A DNA stretch of 36,528 nt from BP-133 sp040756995. GTDB lineage: Bacteria > Actinomycetota > Acidimicrobiia > IMCC26256 > BP-133. A model generated the notes under the pieces. That model saw nothing but the letters and a program-made list of their open reading frames with translations, ran no database searches and was not told where the DNA came from. Positions 23,783 through 32,200 of this stretch are shown piece by piece (the first letter of the stretch is position 1; the number at the start of each line of letters is the position of its first letter). The position numbers were made by a program, and so were the translations under genes. The stretch is from contig JBFLYK010000064.1 of assembly GCA_040756995.1 (NCBI GenBank), positions 1 to 36,528 on the forward strand, given 5' to 3'.

Positions 23783-24804
23783 CGCTCGAGCCGGCGTGAT
23801 TCGCCGTCGCGCCACAGCCACAGGGTGACCGGCCGGTCGTTCCCGGCGTTGTCGCCGCGGACGGCCGGCACGGTGGCGTAGAGCAGCGAGTGGCCGGTGG
23901 CGTCGAAGACCGGCCGGTCGGTGAAGTCCTGGCTGCGGGAAAGACGCAGGACCGTCTTGCGGAGCTTGCCGTCCTTGTCGAGCAGCACGAGGCTGCGGCG
24001 GCCCCGGTCGCCGGACTGGCCGCAGCGGCGCACGGCGACGTAGCCGTTGTTGTCGTCGGGGCTGAAGGCGAAGACCTCCAGCCGGCAGTCGGCCGTGGTG
24101 TCGGTCGGCTCCAGCGGCGTGTTGGCGGCGATGCCGCCGGCCTTGTTGATCTCGAGCAGGCGGATCTCGCCCCCGGTGGCCGAGCGGGCCAGGAGGCGAT
24201 CGCCGGCCCGGTTCCAGGCCAGCGGCAGGAGGCCGGACTGGCCGTGCCCCTCCAGCCCTTCGAAGTCGCCGACCATCAGGGCGGAGCTGAGCTTTTCGCA
24301 GTTGATGCGGGCGTAGGCCAGCTGCGGACGGCCGGGGCGGGGGAGCGGCAGCGTCTCCGGACCGGCCTCGCCCGAGCCCGGCACCTTCTCCTCCTTGCCG
24401 CCCACCACCGGCACGGAGGCGAGGTGGGCGGCACAGCCGCCCTCGCTCCGGGAGAACCAGACCCGGCGGCCGTCGGGACTGACCGCCGGGCGGGACGCCC
24501 CGCCGCCGGCCTTCACGTCGGTCAGGTACCGCTCGGCCCGGCCGGTCTCGGCCGACACGACGACGATGCGTCCTTCGAACTCGGCCACGAACCGGGCCGG
24601 CGCCTGGCTGCTGCCCGTGTCGCGGGCGTCGTAGGAGCGTCCGGTCTGCCGGCGTTGCCGGTCCCGGTCCCGTTCCCGCTCCCGCTCCCGGAAGCCCTCC
24701 CGGTTGCGGCTGGCCGATTCGGCCGGGCTCCCGACGGCCACGACGGAGCCGACCACCGTGAGGACGGCGACGCCGGCCGCGATTCCCCATCTCCCCAAGC
24801 GCAC
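23746..24804 (-). CDS. Exported TolB-like beta-propeller protein
   Basis: A 352-residue protein with an N-terminal signal or anchor segment (RWGIAAGVAVLTVVGSVVAVG). An Arg/Glu/Asp-rich low-complexity stretch follows (about 38-55), encoded by a CGGGAG/CGGGAC six-base repeat. The rest has propeller repeats with TolB-like signatures: RPAVSPDGRRVWFSRSEGG, LPLAWNRAGDRLLARS, VFAFSPDDNNGYVAVR and RPVFDATGHSLLYAT. No catalytic residues are seen; it probably binds another protein or ligand outside the membrane. The open frame extends to 25524, but that part is antisense to the sulfotransferase; GTG 24804 is chosen because a TAGGTT -10 ends seven bases upstream. Its 3' end overlaps the DUF1232 gene. 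Confidence 0.85.
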   Translation of the reverse strand: MRLGRWGIAAGVAVLTVVGSVVAVGSPAESASRNREGFRERERERDRDRQRRQTGRSYDARDTGSSQAPARFVAEFEGRIVVVSAETGRAERYLTDVKAGGGASRPAVSPDGRRVWFSRSEGGCAAHLASVPVVGGKEEKVPGSGEAGPETLPLPRPGRPQLAYARINCEKLSSALMVGDFEGLEGHGQSGLLPLAWNRAGDRLLARSATGGEIRLLEINKAGGIAANTPLEPTDTTADCRLEVFAFSPDDNNGYVAVRRCGQSGDRGRRSLVLLDKDGKLRKTVLRLSRSQDFTDRPVFDATGHSLLYATVPAVRGDNAGNDRPVTLWLWRDGESRRLERQTRFRHPAWLP

Positions 24805-24811
24805 GGCCGCC

Positions 24812-24817
24812 AACCTA
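24812..24817 (-). promoter_or_regulatory. -10 element (TAGGTT) of the TolB-like gene
   Basis: Read on the minus strand, TAGGTT is followed by seven bases and then GTG 24804, so the transcript would begin at the start codon. It lies in a 60-bp divergent promoter region with the sulfotransferase. Confidence 0.45.
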
Positions 24818-24851
24818 CCGTTCAGCGCCCGCTCCGAGCAGGCCGCAGCGC

Positions 24852-24857
24852 TACCTT
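24852..24857 (+). promoter_or_regulatory. -10 element (TACCTT) of the sulfotransferase gene
   Basis: TACCTT ends seven bases before GTG 24865, and no ribosome-binding sequence is present. This mirrors the divergent promoter on the other strand. Confidence 0.45.
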
Positions 24858-24864
24858 TCCTCAG

Positions 24865-25824
24865 GTGATTCCCACACTCCCGAGCCGCACCCGCACCTAC
24901 CGTCACCACCACCTCGACAGCACCAGGTGGGACGCCGTCCGGCACCGGCCCGGCGACATCGTCGTGTCGACGTCGGCCAAGGCCGGCACGACGTGGATGC
25001 AACGGATCCTGAGCCTGCTGGTGTTCGGGACGGGCCCGCTGCCCGACGTCCTGCAACGGGTCTCGCCCTGGATCGACTGCCGGTACGTCGAACCGCTCGA
25101 CGACGTCGTGGCCCGGATCGAGGCCCAGCGGCACCGGCGGTTCCTGAAGAGCCACCTGCCGGTCGACGCCCTCCCGTTCGACGAGGCGGTGCGCTACGTC
25201 GTGGTGGGGCGCGACACCCGGGACGTGTTCATGTCGCTGTGGAACCACTACCGCAACTACACCGAGCTGATGTACGAGATGACCGGGGCCGGCGACCCGC
25301 CGGGCGGGCCGCTGCCCCGCTGCCCCGATGACCTCCGGTGGCTGTGGTCGCAGTGGATCACCCGGGGATCGTTCGAATGGGAGTCCGACGGCTGGCCGTT
25401 CTGGTCGCACCACTACCACGCCACGGCGTGGTGGGAGTGGCGCCACCTGGAGAACGTCCTGCTGGTGCACTACAACGACCTGCTGACCGATCTCGAGGGC
25501 GAGATGCGCCGGGTCGCCGACCACGTGGGAATCGCGGTGAGCGAGGAGGCGTGGCCGGAGCTGGTGGAGGCGGCCCGGTTCGAGACGATGAAGGGTGACG
25601 CCGGCCGGATCCTGGGGCCGATGGACCGGTTCGCCGGGGGGACGAACGCCTTTCTCTACAAGGGGAGCAACGGCCGCTGGCGGGAGGCGCTGACCGCCGA
25701 CGACCTGGCCCTCTACGAGGCCGCGGCGGCCCGTCTCGACCCGGCGTTGCGGGCGTGGCTGGAGGGCGGCCGCCGGTCAGGGGAGCGGTGGGACGTCGAC
25801 GCGGGCGGTGCGGTCGGTCAGTGA
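24865..25824 (+). CDS. PAPS-dependent sulfotransferase
   Basis: A 319-residue cytosolic-type sulfotransferase that would transfer sulfate from PAPS to a hydroxyl or amine. The 5'-phosphosulfate loop is STSAKAGTTWMQRI (residues 35-48, Lys39). The catalytic His97 lies in LKSHLPVD, and the 3'-phosphate-binding segment is VVVGRDTRDVFMSLWNHY (Arg116, Ser124). A C-terminal KGSNGRWRE corresponds to the family's GxxGxWK motif. Start GTG 24865 is set by the -10 hexamer just upstream. The acceptor is unknown. A secreted sulfatase is encoded in the same window but 13 kb away, so any functional link is speculative. The 3' end overlaps the convergent cytochrome peroxidase gene by 48 bp. Confidence 0.93.
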   Translation: MIPTLPSRTRTYRHHHLDSTRWDAVRHRPGDIVVSTSAKAGTTWMQRILSLLVFGTGPLPDVLQRVSPWIDCRYVEPLDDVVARIEAQRHRRFLKSHLPVDALPFDEAVRYVVVGRDTRDVFMSLWNHYRNYTELMYEMTGAGDPPGGPLPRCPDDLRWLWSQWITRGSFEWESDGWPFWSHHYHATAWWEWRHLENVLLVHYNDLLTDLEGEMRRVADHVGIAVSEEAWPELVEAARFETMKGDAGRILGPMDRFAGGTNAFLYKGSNGRWREALTADDLALYEAAAARLDPALRAWLEGGRRSGERWDVDAGGAVGQ

Positions 25825-26793
25825 CCTGAGGAAGGCGACGAGCGCCTTCTGCTCCCTGGCGTTCAGGTCGAGGGGCTTCATCAGCGGGCTCTTGTGGGGG
25901 ACGGGCGCGCCGCCGCCCACGTAGAAGGCCACGACCTGCTCGAGGGTGGTGAAGACGCCGTCGTGCATGTAGGGGCCGGTCAGTTCGACGTTGCGGAGCA
26001 TGAGCGTCTTGAAGGCGCCGGTGTCGGCCGGGTCCTTGGTGAAGTCGGCCCGGCCGTTGTCGACGGCCCTGGGGCCGACCCGGGGCACGCCGAGGTTGTG
26101 CCACCGGTTGTCGGTGAACAGCGGGGCGACGTGGCATGAGGAACAGCCCGTCCGGGCGCTGAAGAACAGGTCCATCCCTTCCTTCTGCTCCGCGGTCAGG
26201 GCGTGCCGGTCGCCGGCCCGGTAGCGGTCGAAGGGGGAGTTGAAGGTGAGCAGCGTCCGCTCGAAGGCGGCGATGGCCTTGGCGATGTTGTCGTGCGTGA
26301 TCCCGTCGGGGAAGACGTCAGCGAACCGGCGGCGGTATTCGGGGATGGCGCCGAGCTCGGCGATGAGCTCCGGGATGGTCTGGGCCATGGCCGGACCGGT
26401 GATGCCCTTGGCCGCCTGCTCCTCGAGGCTGGCCCGGTTGCCGTCGGAGTGGAGAGTCTGCATGTAGGCGGCGTTCCACACCGTCATGGCGTTGCGGTGC
26501 AGCTCGCCGTTGACGCCGATGCTCCGGGGCAGCCCGTCGCTCAGCCCCTTCCCGGGCTGGTGGCAGGTGCCGCAGGCCACCGTGTTGGGGCCCGACAGGC
26601 GGGGATCGAAGAAGAGCAGGCTGCCCAGCGCCACCTTCTCGGGGCTCTGGGGGTTGTCGGCCGGGACCGGGACCGGGCCGAGGACGTCCGCCGCGCTCGC
26701 CGGGCGGACGCTGTCGGTGCTCCAGGCAACGGCGAGGACGGCGACGGCGATCGCCAGGGGCAGGACGACGAGCCACGGCCACCGAGGGCGCAT
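25777..26793 (-). CDS. Di-haem cytochrome c peroxidase (CcpA/MauG family)
   Basis: A 338-residue exported haem protein. A hydrophobic signal anchor (WPWLVVLPLAIAVAVLAVAW) is followed by two c-type haem sites: CGTCH (Cys74, Cys77, His78) and CSSCH (Cys217, Cys220, His221). GPYMHDG near residue 275 supplies the region of the distal Met ligand typical of bacterial cytochrome c peroxidases. It would reduce peroxide with electrons from a small cytochrome, or act as a MauG-like oxidant. The ATG at 26793 has GGAAGG seven bases upstream; the frame extends to 27087, but that part is antisense to the VOC gene. The 3' end overlaps the sulfotransferase gene. No cytochrome partner or maturation gene is nearby. 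Confidence 0.94.
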   Translation of the reverse strand: MRPRWPWLVVLPLAIAVAVLAVAWSTDSVRPASAADVLGPVPVPADNPQSPEKVALGSLLFFDPRLSGPNTVACGTCHQPGKGLSDGLPRSIGVNGELHRNAMTVWNAAYMQTLHSDGNRASLEEQAAKGITGPAMAQTIPELIAELGAIPEYRRRFADVFPDGITHDNIAKAIAAFERTLLTFNSPFDRYRAGDRHALTAEQKEGMDLFFSARTGCSSCHVAPLFTDNRWHNLGVPRVGPRAVDNGRADFTKDPADTGAFKTLMLRNVELTGPYMHDGVFTTLEQVVAFYVGGGAPVPHKSPLMKPLDLNAREQKALVAFLRSLTDRTARVDVPPLP

Positions 26794-26835
26794 CGGGCAC
26801 CTTCCGTCTGGTTCGCACCCTTGAAAAACGGGGCC

Positions 26836-26841
26836 ACTGTA
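26836..26841 (-). promoter_or_regulatory. -10 element (TACAGT) of the peroxidase gene
   Basis: On the minus strand TACAGT lies about 42 bases before ATG 26793, leaving room for the GGAAGG ribosome site in the leader. It shares its TA with the divergent -10 TACTCT at 26840-26845, so the two promoters overlap back to back. Confidence 0.35.
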
Positions 26842-26845
26842 CTCT
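26840..26845 (+). promoter_or_regulatory. -10 element (TACTCT) of the VOC gene
   Basis: TACTCT ends seven bases before GTG 26853, the same leaderless geometry seen at five other genes here. It overlaps the peroxidase -10 on the opposite strand by two bases. Confidence 0.45.
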
Positions 26846-26852
26846 CGGCGGT

Positions 26853-27239
26853 GTGCTGCATCACCTGACGCTGTGGGTGCCGAACCTCGACCGGTCCGAA
26901 CCGCCGTGGCGGTGGCTCCTCGAGGAGATGGGCTACGTCCTCGACCGCACCCTCGAGCGGGTCCTCGTGTTCCGCCACGCCAGCGGTTTCGCCGTGGCCC
27001 TCGAGCAGTCGCCCGACATGGTCCCGGGCATGCTCTACAGCCGGCTGCGGCCGGGCGTGAACCACATCGCCTTCCGGCTCGATTCACCGTCGGCCCTCGA
27101 CGACATCGTGGCGAAATCGGGCGACCACGGCTGGTCAGCGCTGCCGAGCGACCGGCATCCCATCGCCGGCGGCGCCCGGGTCGCCTACCTGGAGGACGTC
27201 GACGGCTTCGAGGTCGAGCTGGTCGCCTACGACGACTGA
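26853..27239 (+). CDS. VOC-family (glyoxalase/bleomycin-resistance-like) protein
   Basis: A 128-residue protein with one vicinal-oxygen-chelate domain. It has the N-terminal LHHLTLWVPNLDRS strand, the central GVNHIAFRLDS with a candidate metal-binding His, and the C-terminal ARVAYLEDVDGFEVELVAY with the metal-binding Glu. The family includes glyoxalases, dioxygenases and resistance proteins; the substrate cannot be inferred. GTG 26853 is set by the upstream -10; GTG 26851 is out of frame. The gene ends 13 bp inside the convergent recD. Confidence 0.88.
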   Translation: MLHHLTLWVPNLDRSEPPWRWLLEEMGYVLDRTLERVLVFRHASGFAVALEQSPDMVPGMLYSRLRPGVNHIAFRLDSPSALDDIVAKSGDHGWSALPSDRHPIAGGARVAYLEDVDGFEVELVAYDD

Positions 27240-29257
27240 GCGGGGGACTCCCACACCCAGCGCCGGAGGCCGGAGGAGCGGGCCACCGGGCGGGTGACGG
27301 CGGCCCGGAGGGCCTCCTCCGTGCCCACCAGGAGCAGCCGCCGGCGGGCCCGCGTCACGGCCGTGTAGAGCAGCTCCCGGGTGAGGATCGGCGAGTCAGG
27401 CTCGGGGAGGAGGGCGGCGACGGTGTCGAACTGCGAGCCCTGGCTCTTGTGCACGGTCATGACGTGGACGGTCTCCACCGCCGAGAGCCGCGCCGGGCTG
27501 AACTCGAGGATATGGCCCCGCCGTTCGAACACCGCCGCCAGCCGCTCACCGCCGGCGGCCACGACGACGCCGGTGTCACCGTTGTAGAGGCCGAGCGTGT
27601 AGTCGTTCTCCGTCACCAGCAACGGCCGGCCGACGTACCAGGGGGCGGTGGCGGCGAACCCGGGGATGGCCGCCGCCAACCACGTTTCGACCTGGGCGCT
27701 CCACGTCGCCACGCCGTACGGCCCGCGCCGGTGGGCACACAGCGCCCGGAAGCCGGCCAACGCCTCGAGCGCCGCCCGGGCGTCACCGGCCCGCGCCGCG
27801 TCGGCGATCGCCCCGCCGGCCCCCACCGCCGCCTCCCGGACCGCTCCAAGCGCCCCACCGCCTGATTGGGCGAGGTCGGCGTCGATCCAGCGCACATCGT
27901 CGTGGCTGTCGGAGAGGGCCGCCATCGTGGCGTCAGGATCGCCCCGCCGCACCGCATCGGCCAGCGCCGCGATGCCGCCTCCGAAGCGGTGGACCCGCTG
28001 CAGCACCACGATCCCGTCGCCGATCGCCCCGACGGCCGGCGCGCCGGCCGAGTCGGCCGGTCCGTCGCCCTCCGCCGCCGCGTCCAGGGGAACGCCGAGG
28101 ACGTCTTCCAGGGCGGCCCGGGCCGCCGGGCGCATGAGGAGACGGTCGGCGGCGGGGCCGACGATGTCGCCCAGCACCGCGCCGGCCTCGACCGAGGCGA
28201 GCTGCTGGGGGTCGCCGACCAGGATCAGCCGGGCGTCGGGCCGGACCGCCTCGACCAGTTTCGCCATCTGGGACAGCGACACCATCGACGTCTCGTCGAC
28301 GACGACGACGTCGTGGGGCAGCCGGTTGCCCCGGTGGTGCCGGAACCGGCTGCGATTCCCGGGCTGCCAGCCGAGTAGCCGGTGCAGCGTCGAGGCGTGC
28401 GTGGTCAACAACCGGGCGCGCAGGTCGTCGCTCACGGCCAGCCGGGCCGCTTCCTCGTGCACCGCTTCCTCCAGGCGGGCGGCCGCCTTCCCGGTTGGAG
28501 CCGTGAGCGCCACCAGCGGCGGAGGCCCGCCGGCCGAGCGGGCCTGCTCGTCGATCAGGGCCAGGATGCGGGCGACGGTCTTCGTCTTGCCCGTCCCCGG
28601 GCCGCCGGCCACCACCGTCAAGGGCCGCAGCACCGCCACCGCCGCCGCCACCCGCTGCCGGTCCGGCCCGGTGTCGCCGGTGGTGGGGAACAGCCGCTCC
28701 GGGCCGGCGTCGGCGCGGCCCGGGAAGAGGCGGTCGAGGCCGGTGCGCAACAGCCCGACGTCGACGCCGGCCAGGGCGTGCTCGGCCCGCACGGCGAGAT
28801 CGGCGGCCACCTGGCGCTCCTCACGCCAGTACCGGTCGAGATAGAGCCACGAGCCGATGAGCCGGAGCGGCCGGTCGATCGGCCCGCCCTCCCCGTTGGC
28901 CACCACGGCACTGCGGCCCACCGCCTCCACCCACGCCGCGACGTCGGGCCACGGCAGCGCCTGCAGATCGACCGGCACGTCGACGTCGACGGCGGCCGTG
29001 TGCCGCACGGCGGCCAGATCGACATGGACGTGGCCGAGCCGCGGCGCCCGCACGGCGAGGGCCGCGGCCAGCAACACCGACTCGTCCTGCTCCTGGCCGA
29101 GCCGCCCGAGTCGCAGCGCCACGTGCACATCGGCGGCGTTCAGGACCCCGGCGGCGTTGAACAGGCCGAGCAGCCCCGGTGCCCGCAACGCCAACCGGGC
29201 GTCGCACGGATCGGCGAACGCCACCGCCGCCGGCATGATCGGCGCCACGGCCGTCAT
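27227..29257 (-). CDS. recD: Exodeoxyribonuclease V subunit alpha RecD
   Basis: A 676-residue superfamily 1B helicase, the fast 5'-3' motor of RecBCD. Walker A is AGGPGTGKTKTV (residues about 218-229). VVVVDETSMVSLSQM (Asp321-Glu322) is motif II, LVGDPQQLASVEAGAVLGDI is motif III, and VMTVHKSQGSQFD and LYTAVTRARRRLLLVG are motifs V and VI. After GKT the sequence reads KTV where most RecD proteins have TTV. The ATG at 29257 overlaps the recB stop by 4 bp (ATGA), so it is the last gene of the recC-recB-recD operon, the order known from mycobacteria. Confidence 0.96.
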   Translation of the reverse strand: MTAVAPIMPAAVAFADPCDARLALRAPGLLGLFNAAGVLNAADVHVALRLGRLGQEQDESVLLAAALAVRAPRLGHVHVDLAAVRHTAAVDVDVPVDLQALPWPDVAAWVEAVGRSAVVANGEGGPIDRPLRLIGSWLYLDRYWREERQVAADLAVRAEHALAGVDVGLLRTGLDRLFPGRADAGPERLFPTTGDTGPDRQRVAAAVAVLRPLTVVAGGPGTGKTKTVARILALIDEQARSAGGPPPLVALTAPTGKAAARLEEAVHEEAARLAVSDDLRARLLTTHASTLHRLLGWQPGNRSRFRHHRGNRLPHDVVVVDETSMVSLSQMAKLVEAVRPDARLILVGDPQQLASVEAGAVLGDIVGPAADRLLMRPAARAALEDVLGVPLDAAAEGDGPADSAGAPAVGAIGDGIVVLQRVHRFGGGIAALADAVRRGDPDATMAALSDSHDDVRWIDADLAQSGGGALGAVREAAVGAGGAIADAARAGDARAALEALAGFRALCAHRRGPYGVATWSAQVETWLAAAIPGFAATAPWYVGRPLLVTENDYTLGLYNGDTGVVVAAGGERLAAVFERRGHILEFSPARLSAVETVHVMTVHKSQGSQFDTVAALLPEPDSPILTRELLYTAVTRARRRLLLVGTEEALRAAVTRPVARSSGLRRWVWESPAQSS

Positions 29258-32200
29258 GCCGCCACCCGACCCTGATCGAGCAGGTCGGACAGGGCGAGCA
29301 CCAGGCCGGTCGGCGGCCGCCAGGCGAACACGCCGCAGGGTTGCCCCTCGACCGTCGGTGTGTCGGCCCCGCTCATTCCCCGCAGGAACAGATACAGGAC
29401 CCCGGCGAGGTGCCGGTCGGGGTCATAGCCCCGCACCCGCCAGCGGAGGTAGCGGTGCAGGGCCACCGTGTACAGCAGCGCCTGCAGCGGATAGTGGGCC
29501 CGCTGCATGGCGTCGGCCAGGGCCGCCGGCCGGTAATGCCAGGCCGACAACGGCTCTTCCCCGACACCCAGCCAGTTGGTCTTGTGGTCGATGACCGCGA
29601 ACCGGCCGCCGCCGGCGCCGGGGATCCGCAGCACCAGGTCGAGGCTGCCCGACAGATAGCCCCGCAACGTGTCGGCCAGGGCCGGGTCGGCGAGCCGGTC
29701 GGCGTAGCCGGCCAACGGATCATCGGCCGGGAGATGGCGGCGCAGCAGGGCCGCCACGGCCGTGACCGACACCTCGGCCGTCGGATCGTCGCCGCCGGCC
29801 AACGGCAGTTCGAAGTGCAGCTCGTTGAGCCGGTCGCCGGGCCCGAAGTCACGCAAGGGCCGCCCGCCGGTCATCGGGCCGAGCGGCGTCTCGATGGCCG
29901 ACCGCAGCGCCGCCACGATGGCCGGCTCGTCGGTCAGCGCCGCCGGCCGCCGGTTGGCGGCCAGGCGGACCTCGGACGTCAGGGCGGCGGTGAGATCAGC
30001 GGCGGTGAAGTCGACCCGCTCCAGCACCCGGTGGACGAACGTCCCGACGTCGGCGCCGCCGCCGAGTTCCTGCCACGGCGACGCCCGTTCCCGCAGCCGG
30101 CTCTCCTCGAACAGGTCGGTGGCCTCCGGGGGAAGCCGCCCGCCCTCGGCGGCGGCCCCGGTCACGTCGGGTTCGTCGGTTGTGCCCTCGCTCTCCGGCT
30201 CGCTGGCCACCCTCGCCTCGTGGGCGGCGGAGATGATTCCGGTGTAGGAGGTGCGACGCCAGGACCGGTCGAGGTCGCGTTCGAAGCGGCCGGCTTGGAG
30301 GTCGACCGCTTCCGGTGTCGGCGGTGTCCACCGCAGCCCGACCGGGGCGGTCAGCCGCTCCACGGAGACCGAACCGGGAGCGGCCGCGCCCAGCGTCTCG
30401 ACCGCCTCGGCGACCTTGGCGTCGTCGGGCACCCGGTTGTCGTAGGCCCGCACGCTGCCGTCGGCGCCCCGGGCGAACAGCAGCCGGAACAGCGCCGAGT
30501 TCTCGCTGTCCTTCCCGGCCGCCCACCACAGCACCGCCTGGTGCTTGGCCCGGGTCAGGGCGACGTAGGCCAGCCGCAGGTCTTCGCCGCGCTGCTCCAT
30601 GAGAAAGGCGCTGCGGTGGTCGCTCCATCCGTCGCGCTCGTCGCCGGTCAGGCTGACGTCGATGGTGCGGACGTTGCCATTGCGGGCGTCGTGGTAGACC
30701 GCGGCGCAGCGCTGGGGGACGTAGCCCGGTTCCCACAGGTAGGGCAGGTAGACGACCGGGAACTCGAGCCCCTTGCTGCGGTGGATGGTCAGGACCTGCA
30801 CCGCTTCGGCGTCGGACTCCAGGCGGCGGCTGCGTTCTTCGCTGTTGGTGTCCTCCTCGGCTTCGGCGATCCGTTGCCGCAGCCAGGCGGTCAGCGCCGT
30901 CATCCCCAGCCCCTCGGTGGTGGCGGCGGTGTGGAGGAGCTGGCCGACGTGGCGCAGGTCGGTGAGGTCCCGCTCGCCGCCGGCCTTGCCCAGCAGCCGG
31001 GCCGGGAGGCCCTCGGAGGCGCTGACGAGCTCGAGGAGCGACGCCACGCCGTAGCGGCGGAGGACGGCGGCCCACCGGTTCAGCGTGAAGTGCACCGCCT
31101 CCCAGGCGTCGTCGCCGGCCGCCGCCACCTGCTCCGCCGACCAGCCGAGGAAGGCGGTGAGGGCGGCGGAGCGGGCCCGCGGCACCGACGTCGGCCGTTC
31201 CAGGGCCTCGAGGAGCCGCAGCCACTGCCGGGCCACCGGAGTGGCGAACACGCTGCCGGCGCCGTTGATGACGGCGGTGATGCCCACGTCGGCCAGCGCG
31301 CCCCGGACGAGGTTGGCCTGTCGATTGGTGCGGACCAGCACGGCCACGTGCCCCGGCCGGACCTCCTCGTCGCCGGCGGGGGAGCCGTCGCGGTGGCGGC
31401 GCTGGACCCGGGCGCCCGATGACAGCAGCCGGACGAGATCGTCGGCCAGATCGCGGGCGATGAGGGCCCGGGAGGCGGCCGCCTGGGCCAGGCCCTTCTG
31501 CGGGGTGATGGTGACGAGCCCGTCCTCCCGGTGGAGCACCCGCAGCCGCAGCGGTGCCGCCACCGGCGCCCCCACGAGGCGGGGGGCCTGGTTGGCGGCG
31601 GCGGCCCGCACCGGCCGGTAGGTGATGCCCTCGTGACCGAGGCGGGCGCCCCGGAGCAGGGCGTCGTAGGCGTCGATCAGACCCTGGTCGCTGCGCCAGT
31701 TGACGGCCAGCGTGGCCCGGGTGCCGGCCACTTCGGCGGCGGCCAGGTAGGCGTAGACGTCGGCGCCCCGGAAGGCGTAGATGGCCTGCTTCGGGTCGCC
31801 GATGAGCACCAGCGTGGCGTCGCTGTCGCCGAAGCCGAGCCGGAGGATGTCCCACTGGATCGGATCGGTGTCCTGGAACTCGTCGACCAGCACCACCCGG
31901 TAGCGGCCCCGCAGCCGGGCCCGGACCCGGGGGCCGTGCACCGGATGCTCGAGGGCGTCCCGCAAGCGGATCAGGAGGTCGTCGTAGGTGAGGACGCCGG
32001 CGTGCCGCTTGCGGCGCTCCATCTCCCGGCGGACCGCCTCGGCCAGGCTGCGGTGCATTCCCGCCGGCGTCCGGCGGTCGGCCCAGGCCGGTTCGATCGG
32101 GGCCACCGGGTTGTTGACCGCCGCTTCCGCCACCCGCAGGGCGTCGGCCCGGGTCAGGGTGCCGGGCCGGTCGGCGGCGTGGAACTTGCGGACGTAGAGG

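Noticed and set aside
24805..25524. N-terminal extension of the TolB-like protein
   Set aside because: It is antisense to the sulfotransferase and lacks a signal sequence; the real signal anchor starts at 24804.
29341..31422. 693-residue plus-strand open frame opposite recB
   Set aside because: Shadow frame; recB motifs on the opposite strand are complete.
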